DNA of 64,000 nt, from assembly GCA_005406025.1 (NCBI GenBank), contig BGZK01000219.1, positions 520,135 to 584,134 of the forward strand. Reading direction: 5' to 3'. Below the pieces are notes generated by a model that made no database searches, was not told the origin of the DNA, and worked only from the letters and a program-made list of their open reading frames with translations. The stretch is from Eumeta japonica. Taxonomy: Eukaryota > Arthropoda > Insecta > Lepidoptera > Psychidae. Below, one piece after another: positions 1-11,135 of this stretch; positions within the stretch are counted from its first letter, which is position 1; each line of letters begins with the position of its first letter. The position numbers and the translations under genes are program-made.

Positions 1-3000
1 CAGTCCTGTTTCCTCTACGGCGTTATTGTTAAGCCTCCACTTCTATACGGATTTAATATATTTCGAATATACTTCCGATATTACACGTACATGTAAAATC
101 CTAGTTATATCTATTTTTAAATACTCATGTCATGGTATTTATCATCTACCGCCATCGCCCACCCCACATCACCATTAGGCTAGTCGTACGCTGACCTACG
201 ACCCGACCTGTTTTCTGCTCTTATTATATACACATATTTATGATAATATTTGGTAAACTCCACTTCCTGCCCTAGCTCTCGCGGTATCGTGCCAGTTTTA
301 CATTGAAATTATAACCTAGAAATGTCAACTTCTTAAAATGTCTACGTATGTCAATAAAAAATACTCTGGACTTTCAATGATAATAAGCCGCTAAGTTTTC
401 AGACGGTCTGGTACGAATTCTTATCTAAGACGTTAACAAATCTACAAGAACGCGAACGAATCCATGAATCGACCTCGCGGCTAACCCCGTGGCGCGCGCG
501 GTGTCCGCTGGCAGCCGCAACAAACGCGGTCGTGTTGTTCCGCCGGCCCCTGGGGCGCCTCGATTAATACCACCCCGGGCGGAGGTATTGTTCTACCAAG
601 GATTGCCGGGGTCGAGAAACTTTCGACCCGTAAGAATAAAAAATTCGGTGATTTATTTCAGTATAGTCTAGTAGTCCATAGAATTTTTACAAACCTCCAT
701 CTACTGTTCAAATTCACCTGTAAAATTCGAGCCAAATCTCGCAAGCGAGTTGGTGCAGTTTCACGCAAACGATTCAGCTGATTTGCACACATTCTAGTTT
801 TGGTGTCAATACAATATCAGATTACCTTTTTAGTTCATAACCACCTTAATACGAGTGTCAAATGAATGAACTTGACAAGCAAACAATAAGATAATTAATA
901 CTGAATTGGAATGTGGCAGCCCGGAAAAATGTGAATATTATTTCTGCATAACATGAGTGCCCAAGGAGAGTTTAAAAAAACAAAATACGTGACAAATTCT
1001 AATTTAATATGGAGGATGCCCAAAGATGGCGGATTAAATTTATCTATCATGGGTATCAAATGAAAGGATTTGAAAAGTAAGAACAACATTATTCGGAATT
1101 AATGCTGTAGGTAACATTAATAAATTTACCGTAAATTTATTAAAAGCGATTCATTATTGCATTATTCCGTCAGATGGGCGTCGTTAACTATTCGTCTGCA
1201 GGCTGTCAAGGAGGACGGAGGCTCTAAAACCAAACCCGGATCGAAGTTAGCGTCAGGCCGGAGTGAGGCGAGACTTGAAATAAGCAGTTAAATGTGATGC
1301 AACTAAGACAAGGTAGTGTCGTGCCGTGGACTGGCATTAGTGTTAAAAAATACATTCCAGGTTCCACAGGGCACACCCTGTTTTTATTTAACCTTTATCC
1401 TTCTAACCGAATGTTTTTCTGTTTATTTATGACTTCAACTTTTCGCTGATGGACAAGTTTGTGTTGCTCGGTCAAATCTTTAGAACGGTTTATTCCTTAA
1501 AGAGCTTGTAGCTTAAAACTAACAGAAAAAGGCCTAACAATGCATTTATTAGAAATTCAAAGATTGAGACATAACCAAAAATAATAATATAAATAATAAT
1601 AATAAAAAACCATTTAAAAAACAATGTACACCTGTACCTACCAAAACGAATAAAATAGGTAACTTCAAGTCATCGCTGATATAACATAAACTCCCGCCTA
1701 TTTCACAGAAGGGTAGGCAAAGACTATAGGTTTGCTACGGTCTCTGCATATCTCTCTTGCTTTTCTAACATGTATGAATCTTTTCATACAAGTTAACAGT
1801 TTCACATGCGGAAAATTTGGCCCTTTTTTAATATGCCACCAATTTAGTCTGCATAAGATTTTCTAGGACGAACCTGGACGACCTCTCCATCACACACATT
1901 CGCTCCATAGATTTGTTTCGTCAGTCTACTTTCATTCAACTTGGCTAGATGGCCAAACCACCACAACATACCATCATCGCTGACAATGATGTAATTATCT
2001 CTTCTTGAGTACTTATTTCAAAAGCTTGTCGTGCGAATTGTAAAAGAAATAAATACTTTTAAGTTTTTACTCACCAACCAATCATTATTCAATAAGATCA
2101 ATTGATTTTTTCTCTCTACTTTTAGGAGCGAGACAAGCTTTTTGAAAGCAAATTATTCAACAAAAAGCAATAAAAAATTGTCAGCGATGTTTAATTATTT
2201 TCTCTCATAACACTTATAATGGGTCAAAGTTTAGACCAAAGTTAACATCACTAAATTGTGACGGCGAAACTCTGCAACGTAGGTACCTAGGTTAATTTAA
2301 TACTAACGTTTCAACGTTCTGATTTTGTTTAACCAATGTACGCCATGAAATTCGAATTATCTAATTTTAAGTACAAAATGTAATACATAGTAAATAATTA
2401 TCTTCTATCGAAATTCACACGGCTACACCATTTTCAACAGTCGCAACGACTGAAAGGGACAAGTTCCAATACACCCAAGGAAACTTAATTATATGAGTGG
2501 AGTGGGAGTTCTGATATGGATTAGAAGTGACGGGAGCTACGCAGAGCCAGCCGGTATTCGTGCAACGTACCTATAAGTATCGCTTTAATCTAACATTTCT
2601 AAATATATAATGAGAAACACGTTATTCATAGAATATAAACCCTCGTTTATCTAACAAGATATAAACGGCAAATAAGTATGGCGGGCGGATGCGCCAGCGC
2701 ACGTTTCGCTAACAAGTAACAACGATGCGCGGCGACTTTGTAGCCCGCTGCGCGACAAGACCACTCGCGTGCAGCGGTTGCCCTGTGTTGTAACAACATT
2801 AATGGACAATTTTGATGGACACGTTTAACATGATTGGCTAGGCTATACGCAAATAGACGTACCTTTATTCTTTATCTCTATTTGGTATATCAATCGACTC
2901 GGTTAAAGAATTTATTTATTAAGCATATTGATTTTAACATTTATTCTGTGAAAGGTTCAGTACTGACATAAAAAATTCTGCTCGATGATTTAATGAGGCG

Positions 3001-4841
3001 TTAGGTATTGCAAGTCTATTTATATTCAAAATGAAAAGTTAAACTTTAAACCCCCGTTTATCTTAAAACACATGGACGATCTATCAAAGTTAAACATGTA
3101 AGTAGTTGAAATTCGACGTAGGCAGGTTAGGTAGTATAATTAGGCAGCTTTTTAGTTTAACTCTAGGCGAGTGAAAAAAAGCAAATCCGAATAAAAATAA
3201 AATGTCAATATTTAAGTATAATAGATAGATGCCAAAAAGTTAAATGTATAAATATCAAAATCCAATTTATAATTTCTTATATACACTTAATATTTAAAAT
3301 AGATATTAACTTTAGCACTCTTTTGGTTTCATTGCTCAAATGCTTCAACATTTAGTCACGTTTTAAATATTTCATAAACATACATTCAATTATCAAGGTG
3401 GCGGGTAGATACTAGACAGGTATTTTGCTATTCTAATTTCATATTTATCGTTGGGTTTTTACGTATACAAAACGATAGAAGAGTGTAATCACCCTTTTGA
3501 AAAAAAAATGATTTGATATTTTAATGTATATAGTATTCTAGTATACATATTTTATGATAGTTAACTACTACAGGTAACTTAAGTATTTTTCATATAATGA
3601 CAAAACGAAAAAAATGTGTAATAACTGTCAGCCAATGAGACAATTTGTAATTCTACAAACGTAACTTTAATTACTAATCCGCATAAGTATATTTTTTTAT
3701 TCAAATAAGAAACTAAATTTTATATAAAAATTTACCAGTATACTAGTTACTAAAAATATTGCATAAGTTCTCTGAAATAATCCGTTAAACAGTTTGTAAT
3801 ACCTAAAATAATTTAAAATGTTGCATTCTTGCAATGAATGCGTTTTTATTTATAATTCTTCCTTTTATGCTATTTTCACACTAATTATTATTCTACCACA
3901 AAATATGTTATTGTAAATTGTACAACATACGTTTTTGTCAATCAAAAGTTTTATTAATTTTTATACGTCCTCAGCTGCGTACATTTTTATAACAGTGCCC
4001 TCTACTGTTGACCGAAACTGCCATCTGTTGACGCCACAGCGCACCGACTCACTTGACAGACCAGCTGTAAATATTTGATAACCGATTTCACCTAATAACC
4101 GAAATATCACACCCGTTTGGGTAATTAAATATTTAGTAAGAAAATAGATATACAGTCCCTAAATTTACACTAAGCGTTGCGTATATTATAATCACCCAAA
4201 GCCCGTTAATACTCACGTAACCAATGTTAAGCAATCTCACACCTGTCCAACTTTTCATCACAAATGTCCACAAAAACACAATTTTAATTTAATAAAAGCA
4301 CTGATTTTAATTTATAAATGACTAAATATTCATTTCTATGCAAAATTATCTAGCCAAATTCTTAAAAAGCGATAATCCATTCGTGAGTCTATTGCAATAA
4401 ACATAACCTCAAACTTCAATTATTAGAGTAATAATTTTGAGCTTATTTATTCCCACATATTAAAGTCAATTAAAGATAAAAGTACAAATTAAGGCCATTT
4501 CTATGGTGCCTTAATTTACATTGTCTTATATTTGGTTATTTACAATGTGAAGTTGTAAGACTTTGCTGTAGATGAAATAAATGAGAATTATCTAATGAGT
4601 GAATGATGTAGCTCTAACAGTATATCTTTATGAATTTTTCTAAATACTTACTGTATATATGCGTACGAACATATGTCCTACATTAATTAGAAAAAATATT
4701 ATATCAATAAACACATGAAGTGTAAATAAAATGACACTCATGGTTGTGTGGTCAAAATGTAATCAAAACATTTCACTCTCATAGACGGCTAGAACGGGCG
4801 ACACGAATGGAATATTGCCAAGAGCCGGCTCGATGACCCAC
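1..4841 (-). other. Probable first intron of the SRF gene (non-coding, AT-rich)
   Basis: This stretch lies immediately 3' of the SRF exon 1 donor on the minus strand, so if the gene continues off the left edge it is intronic. I searched by eye on the minus strand for the next expected SRF segment (AYELSTLTGTQV) and did not find it. Apart from the LINE relic at 1690-1985 and a GC-rich patch near 470-600, it is AT-rich and shows no convincing coding sequence. A second GC-richer patch lies near 2680-2790. The short open frame near 489-671 has no recognisable domain and I do not accept it as a gene. Confidence 0.55.
1690..1985 (-). mobile_element. LINE relic: C-terminal tail of a reverse transcriptase polyprotein
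   Basis: Read on the minus strand, the sequence gives a recognisable retroposon tail: MLWWFGHLAKLNESRLTKQ, then a GRGRPR-like stretch written here as VQVRPRKSYAD, then GGILKKGQI. These motifs match the 'LRWFGHV.RMNENRLTK...GRPR..Y.DQI...LKKG' tail common in insect RTE-like LINEs (established knowledge of the family). A stop interrupts it after SYAD and the reading frame decays further on. It is a dead 5'-truncated fragment in the SRF intron. Confidence 0.7.
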
Positions 4842-5246
4842 CTTCTTCATGATGCCGGTCTTCCGCTTTGAAAACGTGGTGTACCGGCGAAGTTTATTGT
4901 CGATGTACTCCATTTTGATCTTGACACGACCCTTGGTTTTTTTGCCATTGCTAGGAGGTGACTTCTTGGGCTGCAGCGAGGCGTAGCCGTCATCGGCGAT
5001 ATCGGGCATGGGACAGTGCTCGAGGCCGAGGCTTTGCGAGGGCCGTTCGTCGTAGCACTGGTCGGACGGCCGCTTGAGGCCGCGCGCTGCACCGGGGCAC
5101 GGCTGCATGGCGGGACGCAGCGCGGCGCCGAGGGCGCTCGGTGGCCGGCCCGCGCCACCGTACATGTCCGGCACTTCACCCAGAAGGCCCATACCGTACG
5201 GCGACCCGAAGCGGGGCTCACGCGCTCCGCCCGGCGCGTCCATCAT
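4842..5246 (-). CDS. bs: Serum response factor (blistered) homologue, first coding exon, partial
   Basis: SRF is a nuclear MADS-box transcription factor that binds CArG boxes as a dimer; in flies it is blistered, needed for wing intervein and terminal tracheal cells. The exon encodes about 135 residues. Residues 1-95 are a Gly/Pro-rich variable N-terminus. From about residue 100 comes GKKTKGRVKIKMEYIDNKLR, followed by the rest of the first MADS-box half ending GIMKK, near-identical to the family. Translation should start at one of the tandem ATGs at 5246 or 5243: an in-frame TAA sits at 5292-5294 and only GTG codons lie between. The exon ends AAG at 4842, followed by a GTGGGT donor at 4841-4836, exactly where the next family residues (AYEL) should follow. 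The remaining MADS and SAM-domain exons are off the left edge. Codon use is GC-rich, unlike the flanks. Confidence 0.93.
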
Positions 5247-5760
5247 CACCTCGCAGTACGCCACAGTAGCCGGTGCGCGCTTTCCGCACGCTTATACCAC
5301 ACCGTTCGAACGTCGAACGGAGACTGACCGACCGGACACGACGCGAAACAAACCGAGGGCGGGACTGACGACTCGGCCGCTCGGACCGTGACTGACTTCG
5401 TACCGTTCGCGATCCGCAAACACGAACAACAACACTACCTATCTCTTTCGTTTCCTATCTGATTTCCGTCACTACGAAACGGGACGAAAGGTCTTTCCCG
5501 CCTCGCGTATTCTCGAGTGGACGTAACCCGACACACGGCTCTCTCGAATACTCGTGAACCGGGAACCGGCGATCGCCTCGGTGCCCGAAATCCGTATTAA
5601 AATAGAGCTTTATTTCTAGTGTAATTCGTAAATAGAAATAATAATCTCGGAAGTGGCGCGGGCGGTGCGTGGCCCCGGTGGGCTGGCCCAGAGCCATAGT
5701 TAGAAGCGCTCCATGCCAAATATGGCAGTCGCCGACCAAATGGGGGATACTGAAATCCCT
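5247..5760 (-). promoter_or_regulatory. GC-rich 5' UTR and promoter region of SRF
   Basis: About 500 bases upstream of the SRF start are clearly richer in G+C and CpG than the surroundings, up to about 5740. An in-frame TAA at 5292-5294 closes the upstream frame. The plus- and minus-strand open frames here have no domain and are GC-driven shadows. No TATA box could be assigned with confidence. The transcription start is unknown. Confidence 0.5.
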
Positions 5761-6660
5761 CCTACTTCATAGCTGATAATTTTCACGACGCCTATTAGAC
5801 GTTAGAGAAAAACTCTTCCATTCGATGTCGAACGCATTGAGTAATCGTCTCGTAAACTCACGAATAGGTAGTGACGATGTGCACTCGCTGTGAACTATTA
5901 TTACTTATCCAGCATACTTATAGTGAGATGGAAAAGGAAAAATAGTTAGACTCGTTTTGTTTAGTTGAAATCACTCATGTATTACTATTAAATAAACCTA
6001 ACTACTGTACTTAATAGATAAGCAATAAAGAAAAGTACACACCTACCTAATGTAAGCAGCGATATCTAAAAAAATAAATATATTAATTAACTATTCAAAT
6101 ATTTTTTTTTTAATAAAAAGATGATAATATTCCTATAAGTTTTTGGGAAACTGATGCTTTTTTTATTATGAAGCCAATTTTTTAGTATGATTATTAGTGT
6201 TACTTATGAATCATTTTGTTATTTTTATATCGTAAATAGTTTTTTCGAAGTTGTAGTTTGTAAGACTTGTATTTGTAGATTGTATAGATACTATAAAATA
6301 CTAACAACTGCTGGACACCATTATCCTCTAAAACGGGTCCTCACTTTCCGTTGGAGATTTCACGTATCGTACCTAATTATGGCTGAAGATTTTATTGAAA
6401 ATTATTATTTTACAAAAGATCTTCATATTTAATCTTTACTACCGGCAACAATCAAGCATATTCTTCAATATAAACGAAAAATTCTTTTATCTTTTAAAAT
6501 ATTAATTTAAATGATACTAATTGATTAGGTATAATAAACGAGTAGTGCTATTAATAAATTTATCAACTCTACTTCAAAGTCACGTTTAAACGTTCCATTT
6601 CATATATGATCCTACCAATTTAAAGCGGATCCTGATGTAGTTAATTTTTATAACCGAATT
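5761..6660. other. Intergenic, nothing recognised
   Basis: AT-rich DNA upstream of SRF. No exon, RNA gene or clear repeat was recognised. The short plus-strand frame at 6187-6432 is low-complexity with no domain. Confidence 0.6.
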
Positions 6661-7059
6661 CAAAATTAAAAAGGTAGAAGGTTCTCAATTCATCTGTATT
6701 TTTTTTATGTTTGTTACCTCAGAACTTTGGACTGGGTGAACCGATTTTGATAATTCTTTTTTTATTTGAAAACTGATGCTTCCCGTGTGGTCCCGTTTCA
6801 ATTTGGTTCAGTTCAGACAATGGCATCCATGAAAAAATCATATAAATCTTAAATTTGCATTCCAAAACAAATTAATACGCACTAAAAAGAAAAAAAAAAT
6901 CAATTACGTATTCTTCTACAACTTAATAATCAACTTACTTTTTCTACTCATTCATATGTACGTACGATCTGTGTGTTTACACGCAAGAAGTTAGGTAGGT
7001 ACTCACCTTCTACAAATTCAACTCAACACATACCTATGAATAACAAACAATGTGTCTAT

Positions 7060-7215
7060 TGCTAGATATATTGTAGTGTTTCCTTGGCTGACACCCACTC
7101 CAAAAATGTCAATAAGTGTAACTACATTATATTATCATAATACGTAATTTGTTTGACTTTTAAGTAGTTAAATATTTTTCATTTCATTTTACTATATGCT
7201 TTTGTCTGGACATAA
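7060..7215 (+). repeat. Direct repeat, copy 1 (with 8283-8420)
   Basis: GCTAGATATATTGTAGTGTT followed by TCCTTGGCTGACAC occurs here and again from about 8284, and similarity continues to the ATTTCATTTTACT stretch. The two copies flank the SINE and the hexamer-repeat element, so this part of the inverted-repeat arm was duplicated when or after those sequences arrived. Confidence 0.7.
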
Positions 7216-7231
7216 TATGTCCAGACAAAAG
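7199..7231. repeat. Perfect 15-bp hairpin, 3-nt loop
   Basis: CTTTTGTCTGGACAT, loop AAT, then ATGTCCAGACAAAAG. The arms are perfectly complementary. It sits at the edge of the first direct repeat, just before the SINE. Confidence 0.85.
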
Positions 7232-7244
7232 TAGTGGATCATTG

Positions 7245-7570
7245 GAATTATTAATTTGGGTTATTCGCTATTTATTTGTTGTAGCACGTTTTAACCACCC
7301 CATCGCTGAGACACACCCCGCACCATCTTTTTCTACTTCGGATCGTGGGCCTTGGACCGTGGCGCTGCTAAACACTATCGTCGCCAGTGCGATTACAACT
7401 TTCGCGGCCGACAGCTTAACCCGCTCCTCGAGGCACAGAGCGTGTGGCCTGATGCGACTTGAATGTAAAAATTCGTCGGTCAATTCGCCCGTGGTCAGAA
7501 TCAAACCCGGTACATCCCCGTTCGAAGGCAACGCTCTTGACCTCTGGGCCACCACCGCTCTTACATCAAA
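7245..7570 (-). mobile_element. tRNA-derived SINE
   Basis: On the minus strand the 5' end carries RNA polymerase III-like internal promoter boxes: box A TGGCCCAGAGG at 7551-7541 and box B GGGTTTGATTC at 7508-7498, about 33 bases apart. Downstream comes a conserved-looking body (GGGTTAAGCTGTCGG and CAGCGATGGGGTGG) that also appears rearranged at 24400-24620. The two overlapping open frames in it are shadows of this GC-rich repeat. It is inserted in the left arm of the 6661-11135 element. Confidence 0.65.
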
Positions 7571-7599
7571 CTGGGTTTTGTCCGCGATGTGAGAGACAT

Positions 7600-8285
7600 G
7601 GAATGAATTCCTTCGTTCCTATCGACTGATCACGCTCTCGATCAAGACCCCGATCGCTATCCCGTTCTCGATTCCGATCGCAGTCCCGCTTTTGATCTCG
7701 GTCCAGGTCTAGATGTAAATGGATCCCGATTGCGGTCCTATTTTCGATCCCGGTTCCGCTCACAATTACGATCTCGGTACTATTCCACATTCCAACTCTG
7801 ATAACGCTCTTAATTCTAATTTTAGTCTTATATTTTTTAGATTTCGCCCTTGATTCCGTTCTAGATTTCAATTCCGTTCTAGATTCCGAACTTTGGATTC
7901 TGCTCCCCATTCCGCTTGCAATTCGATAGTGCTGCCGGCCACGAAGCAAATGCTAGGTATCAAAATAAACTGTTTTAGCTATATTACTCGGAGGTAATGT
8001 AACTTTCCATAAGTTAAAGAATTTTTAGAATCTGTAATAGTACAAATATGGTGATGAAGTCAAGGAGAAATGTTAATGGTATATTGTTTTCTCAGCAAAG
8101 TACATTATTCGTTCTTATTAGTGAAGAAATTTTAGAATGGTTTCAGTAGTGAGGTTCGATAATAAAATAGGCAAACAAAACCGTGTTTTTTACTACCTGA
8201 CTCAAAGTACAAACACAAAGTTTTCCAGAAACCGTCCCGTTCGCACTTACAATATATGTATCACCAGTTTCATAGTAATCGGATG
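7600..8285 (+). repeat. Dispersed repeat with hexamer-periodic core, copy A
   Basis: About 7628-7925 is a degenerate 6-base array with consensus near YYCGRT (for example CTCGAT TCCGAT CGCAGT). After it comes a non-periodic tail: TATTACTCGGAGGTAATG, AATCTGTAATAGTACAAATA, then CACCAGTTTCATAGTAATCG. The same core and tail, in the same order, occur at 12836-13320 and 46228-46830. On the minus strand the array translates as Arg-Asp/Arg-Glu dipeptides, a by-product of the period. Probably a non-autonomous retroelement; class not certain. Confidence 0.7.
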
Positions 8286-8420
8286 CTAGATATATTGTAG
8301 TGTTTCCTTGGCTGACACCGACTCCAAAATAACAGTAATTGTAACTACATTATTTTATCGTTATAATTTGGTTGAATTTTAAGTAGACTAATATTTTCAT
8401 TTCATTTTACTTATAGTATA
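8283..8420 (+). repeat. Direct repeat, copy 2 (with 7060-7215)
   Basis: Second copy of the segment starting GCTAGATATATTGTAGTG. After it the left inverted-repeat arm resumes at about 8425. Confidence 0.7.
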
Positions 8421-8798
8421 GTCATTTAGTATTTTACTTGAAAGTGTTCCGGGTTTTGAAAATTGGCAATTTTATAGATTTTGATATGCTCTTTCCAAAT
8501 TTCAACTTTGCCACCTCGTATGTTTGCCGCTCGCGCCGCCATATTGAAAAAATGGCGCCAAAAGCAGTTTTGATAATAACTCCTTTCCAACGCATTTTAC
8601 AGGAAAAACATCTACACAAAATAAAAGTAGAGGAAATTTTCTACAATTTATGTCATAACCTTTTTTTTCCTAAAATTAATAGTTTCGGCGTAGGAGCGTC
8701 GTAAAGTGTAATTCAATACACGTTTCGGCAGAAATACTCATTTCCACACCACCATGAGGTGAATTCCCACACGGCCTTTATAATACGCTTACGTTCTT

Positions 8799-9663
8799 CT
8801 AATTTGTTGTCACTTTTTCCATTGTGAAAAAATAGGCAGGCATCCAGGCATCCGTTAATAACTTAAACCCTGTACTTCGAAAACAAACCACAGGCGCCTT
8901 ATTGGCAGTGACAGCAATTAAAATATCATCACCATATTTTTTAAGCAGTTGTGCTTTGACTGTTTTTATGTGTGAACGGTAATCACCTTCAATTTTTGTC
9001 ATTAGTTCGTCCAGAGAAAACTAACATTCTTCGGAATTTTCTTCGAGATATGAATAAATTATCATGCATCGCGGTATCAATCTCGCTTGCATACGGACCT
9101 CTTTTTTTTCTTTCTTCGGTCGAGGGCGTTTGATACAATTTTTTCATACACGAATTGTGATATTGTGCATCGGCTGCGACTAAGTCAGTAACCTGCTCGG
9201 AGGCGTTCAACTATTGCTTGTCCCCAATCATCGTTACGAGCCCGAACAAGTTCTGAAATACTATTTTTCATCGACAATTTACGCACACTATACACAATAT
9301 TACGTTCACATAAACGCGTCTGTTTTTGTGTAGATATGAACTCTGCTGTTATCTCAGCAGCACACAAAAAACAATGATTTTTGAATGAGAACGTTGGACG
9401 TGTAGATCTCAGTTGTACTTGAGACGTTGTACCATCACTTCCCCTACGCAAAGCTGCAGCGATTAACTTCTCATTATTATATCGTTTTCGACACGACATA
9501 ATAATGAGTATCGTGAACTACTATGGATTTCAATCCCACCAAAAGTTTGTATTTATTGTCTTTTCTTTTTATACTTGACCGACGAAAAGTTTCCAATCCT
9601 TTTTCCTTCACTTTCTTGTAGTATATCACCACAAATAAAGCAGTTTACTTCATTAGAAGCCAT
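8799..9663 (-). pseudogene. Broken ORF of unknown, transposon-associated protein
   Basis: Four collinear pieces on the minus strand read as one decayed protein. An N-terminal piece from an ATG at 9663 (MASNEVNCFICGDIL) stops at a TAA near 9553. The middle (9185-9499) starts SCRKRYNNEKLIAAALRRG and contains FKNHCFLCAAEI. Then 8989-9210 has VNASEQVTDLVAADAQYHNS-like residues with a conserved-looking Cys, and 8799-9002 has LLKKYGDDILIAVTANKAP. Frameshifts separate the pieces. Two CxxC motifs near the N-terminus suggest metal binding. I have a sense that such proteins recur in arthropod genomes in many copies, but I cannot name the family and saw no DDE triad or RT motif. Its central place between long inverted repeats suggests it belonged to the element. 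Confidence 0.6.
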
Positions 9664-11135
9664 GGCTCTGTAAATGCAAACGACACTGTTAGATGATAAA
9701 CGTATACTGATGACTCAGACTAAATATTTCTATTGAGCTCAGCTGAGGCCAGATGTTTCTTAGAAGGGAAAGAAGGGGCCTGACACAGAAGGGACGCATT
9801 TCTTTATACCTGCGGAGACATAAAAGACTAGCTAGATATGATAGACTAGTAGTTAGCTAGGTTTTCATTCTATGGAACAATATTTAACCTTCGTATAATT
9901 TTTATAATTTACAAATCACAATATGAGCAGTTTAAAGTAAATATTACACGTTGGTGTGGATGTATAATGGTTTACGGTGCTCGTACGCCGAAACTATTCA
10001 TTTTAGGAAAGAAAATGTTATGACATAAATTGTAGGAAATTTTCTCTACTTTTATTTTGTATAGATATGTTTTTCCTATAAAATGCGCCGGAAAGGAGTT
10101 ATTATCAAAAAACTGCTTTTGGGCGCCATTTTTCCAATATGGCGGCGCGAGCGGCAACCATACGAGGTGGCAAAGTTGAAATTTGGAAAGATCATATCAA
10201 AATCTATAAAATTGCCAATTTTCAAAACTCCCAGAAAACTTTCCAAGTAACCTCTATTTTTTCGACCAAATGACTGTACTATTAGGAGAACTTTAAAAAA
10301 TATTTTGATCATTGTTTGTTATTCATAAGAATGTGTTGACTTGAATTTGAAGCGGATAGGTACCTACCTACCTTCTTACGTGGTAAACACTTGGATCATA
10401 CCTCCATATTTATGAGTAGAAAAAGTAAATTTATTATTAAGTTGTAGAAGAATACGCATTTATTTTTTATTTTTTAGTACATATTAAATTGTTTTGGAAT
10501 AGTTTTTGTTTTGAAATCAGTTTTTTTGTTAAAATTTTTGTTTGTTTTTTGATTTTTAGTGAATCTGAAGTATACACTAACTAATTTGTCTGAATATGGG
10601 TAGACCTACCAAACATGCTGCTCATAGATCGCACCCTTACTGTAAGACGTTAAGGAATTCCATTAATCACCATATTTGACTAAGACTACTAAGTTACTTG
10701 ACCATAACGACGTTAAGATAAGTGACTCAAATATCCGGATAGCTTACAAAAGATTCGGCCGAGTATCGTTAATTTGTTCCTAATAATTAAAGAGTTCAAT
10801 TACTTTGTCATGGATCCCATAATCAGAACCTAACCTAACTCTCATCAACTACCCTTGAAGTACATCCTTTCCAAGAAAAAAAGAATCATCGAAATCGGTT
10901 AGCGTGATATTGAGTTATTCGTCAATTTGTCGCTCACATACTCAATGCAAATTTAAGATTTAAATGTTTTTTTCATGGATGCCATTATCAGAACTAAACC
11001 AAATTGAAATGGAACCACACGGGAAGCACCAGATTTCAAATAAAAAAAAAAATATCAAAATCAGTTCACTCAGTCCAAAGTTAACAAACATAAAAAAAAT
11101 ACAGAAGAATTGAAAACCTTCTCCTTTATTTTTGA

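Larger units (their letters stand above)
6661..11135. mobile_element. Composite DNA-transposon-like element with long terminal inverted repeats
   Basis: Three blocks on the left reappear inverted on the right, in the right order. 6661-6870 (with TTCCCGTGTGGTCCCGTTTC) matches the complement of about 10970-11135. 6890-7050 (with TATTCTTCTACAACTTAATA) matches 10310-10480. 8425-8703 (with TTTCAACTTTGCCACCTCGT) matches 9975-10270. The left arm is interrupted at about 7060-8420 by a SINE and another repeat; the right arm holds extra sequence at 10500-10970 that the left lacks. Arms are about 80-90% alike by eye. Between them lies a broken ORF on the minus strand (8799-9663). I could not define the target-site duplication or assign a superfamily. 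Confidence 0.65.

Noticed and set aside
5247..5264. Extending the SRF start to the upstream GTG (VAYCEV)
   Set aside because: The codon is GTG, not ATG. The first in-frame ATG is at 5246, and a stop lies at 5292-5294.
4847..5391. Several open frames on both strands over SRF exon 1
   Set aside because: They are GC-driven shadows of the SRF reading frame; only the minus frame ending GIMKK carries a known domain.
7498..7551. tRNA gene
   Set aside because: Box A and box B-like motifs are present, but no cloverleaf or acceptor stem could be drawn; it fits a tRNA-derived SINE.
7566..7949. 127-residue minus-strand protein rich in RD/RE, resembling an RS-domain splicing protein
   Set aside because: The dipeptides come from the hexamer-periodic repeat, which recurs elsewhere without an open frame.
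8434..8704. Protein encoded by the inverted-repeat arms (FATSY...CRSRRHI)
   Set aside because: The same sequence is readable on both strands at both arms because it is an inverted repeat; no start, domain or codon bias supports coding.
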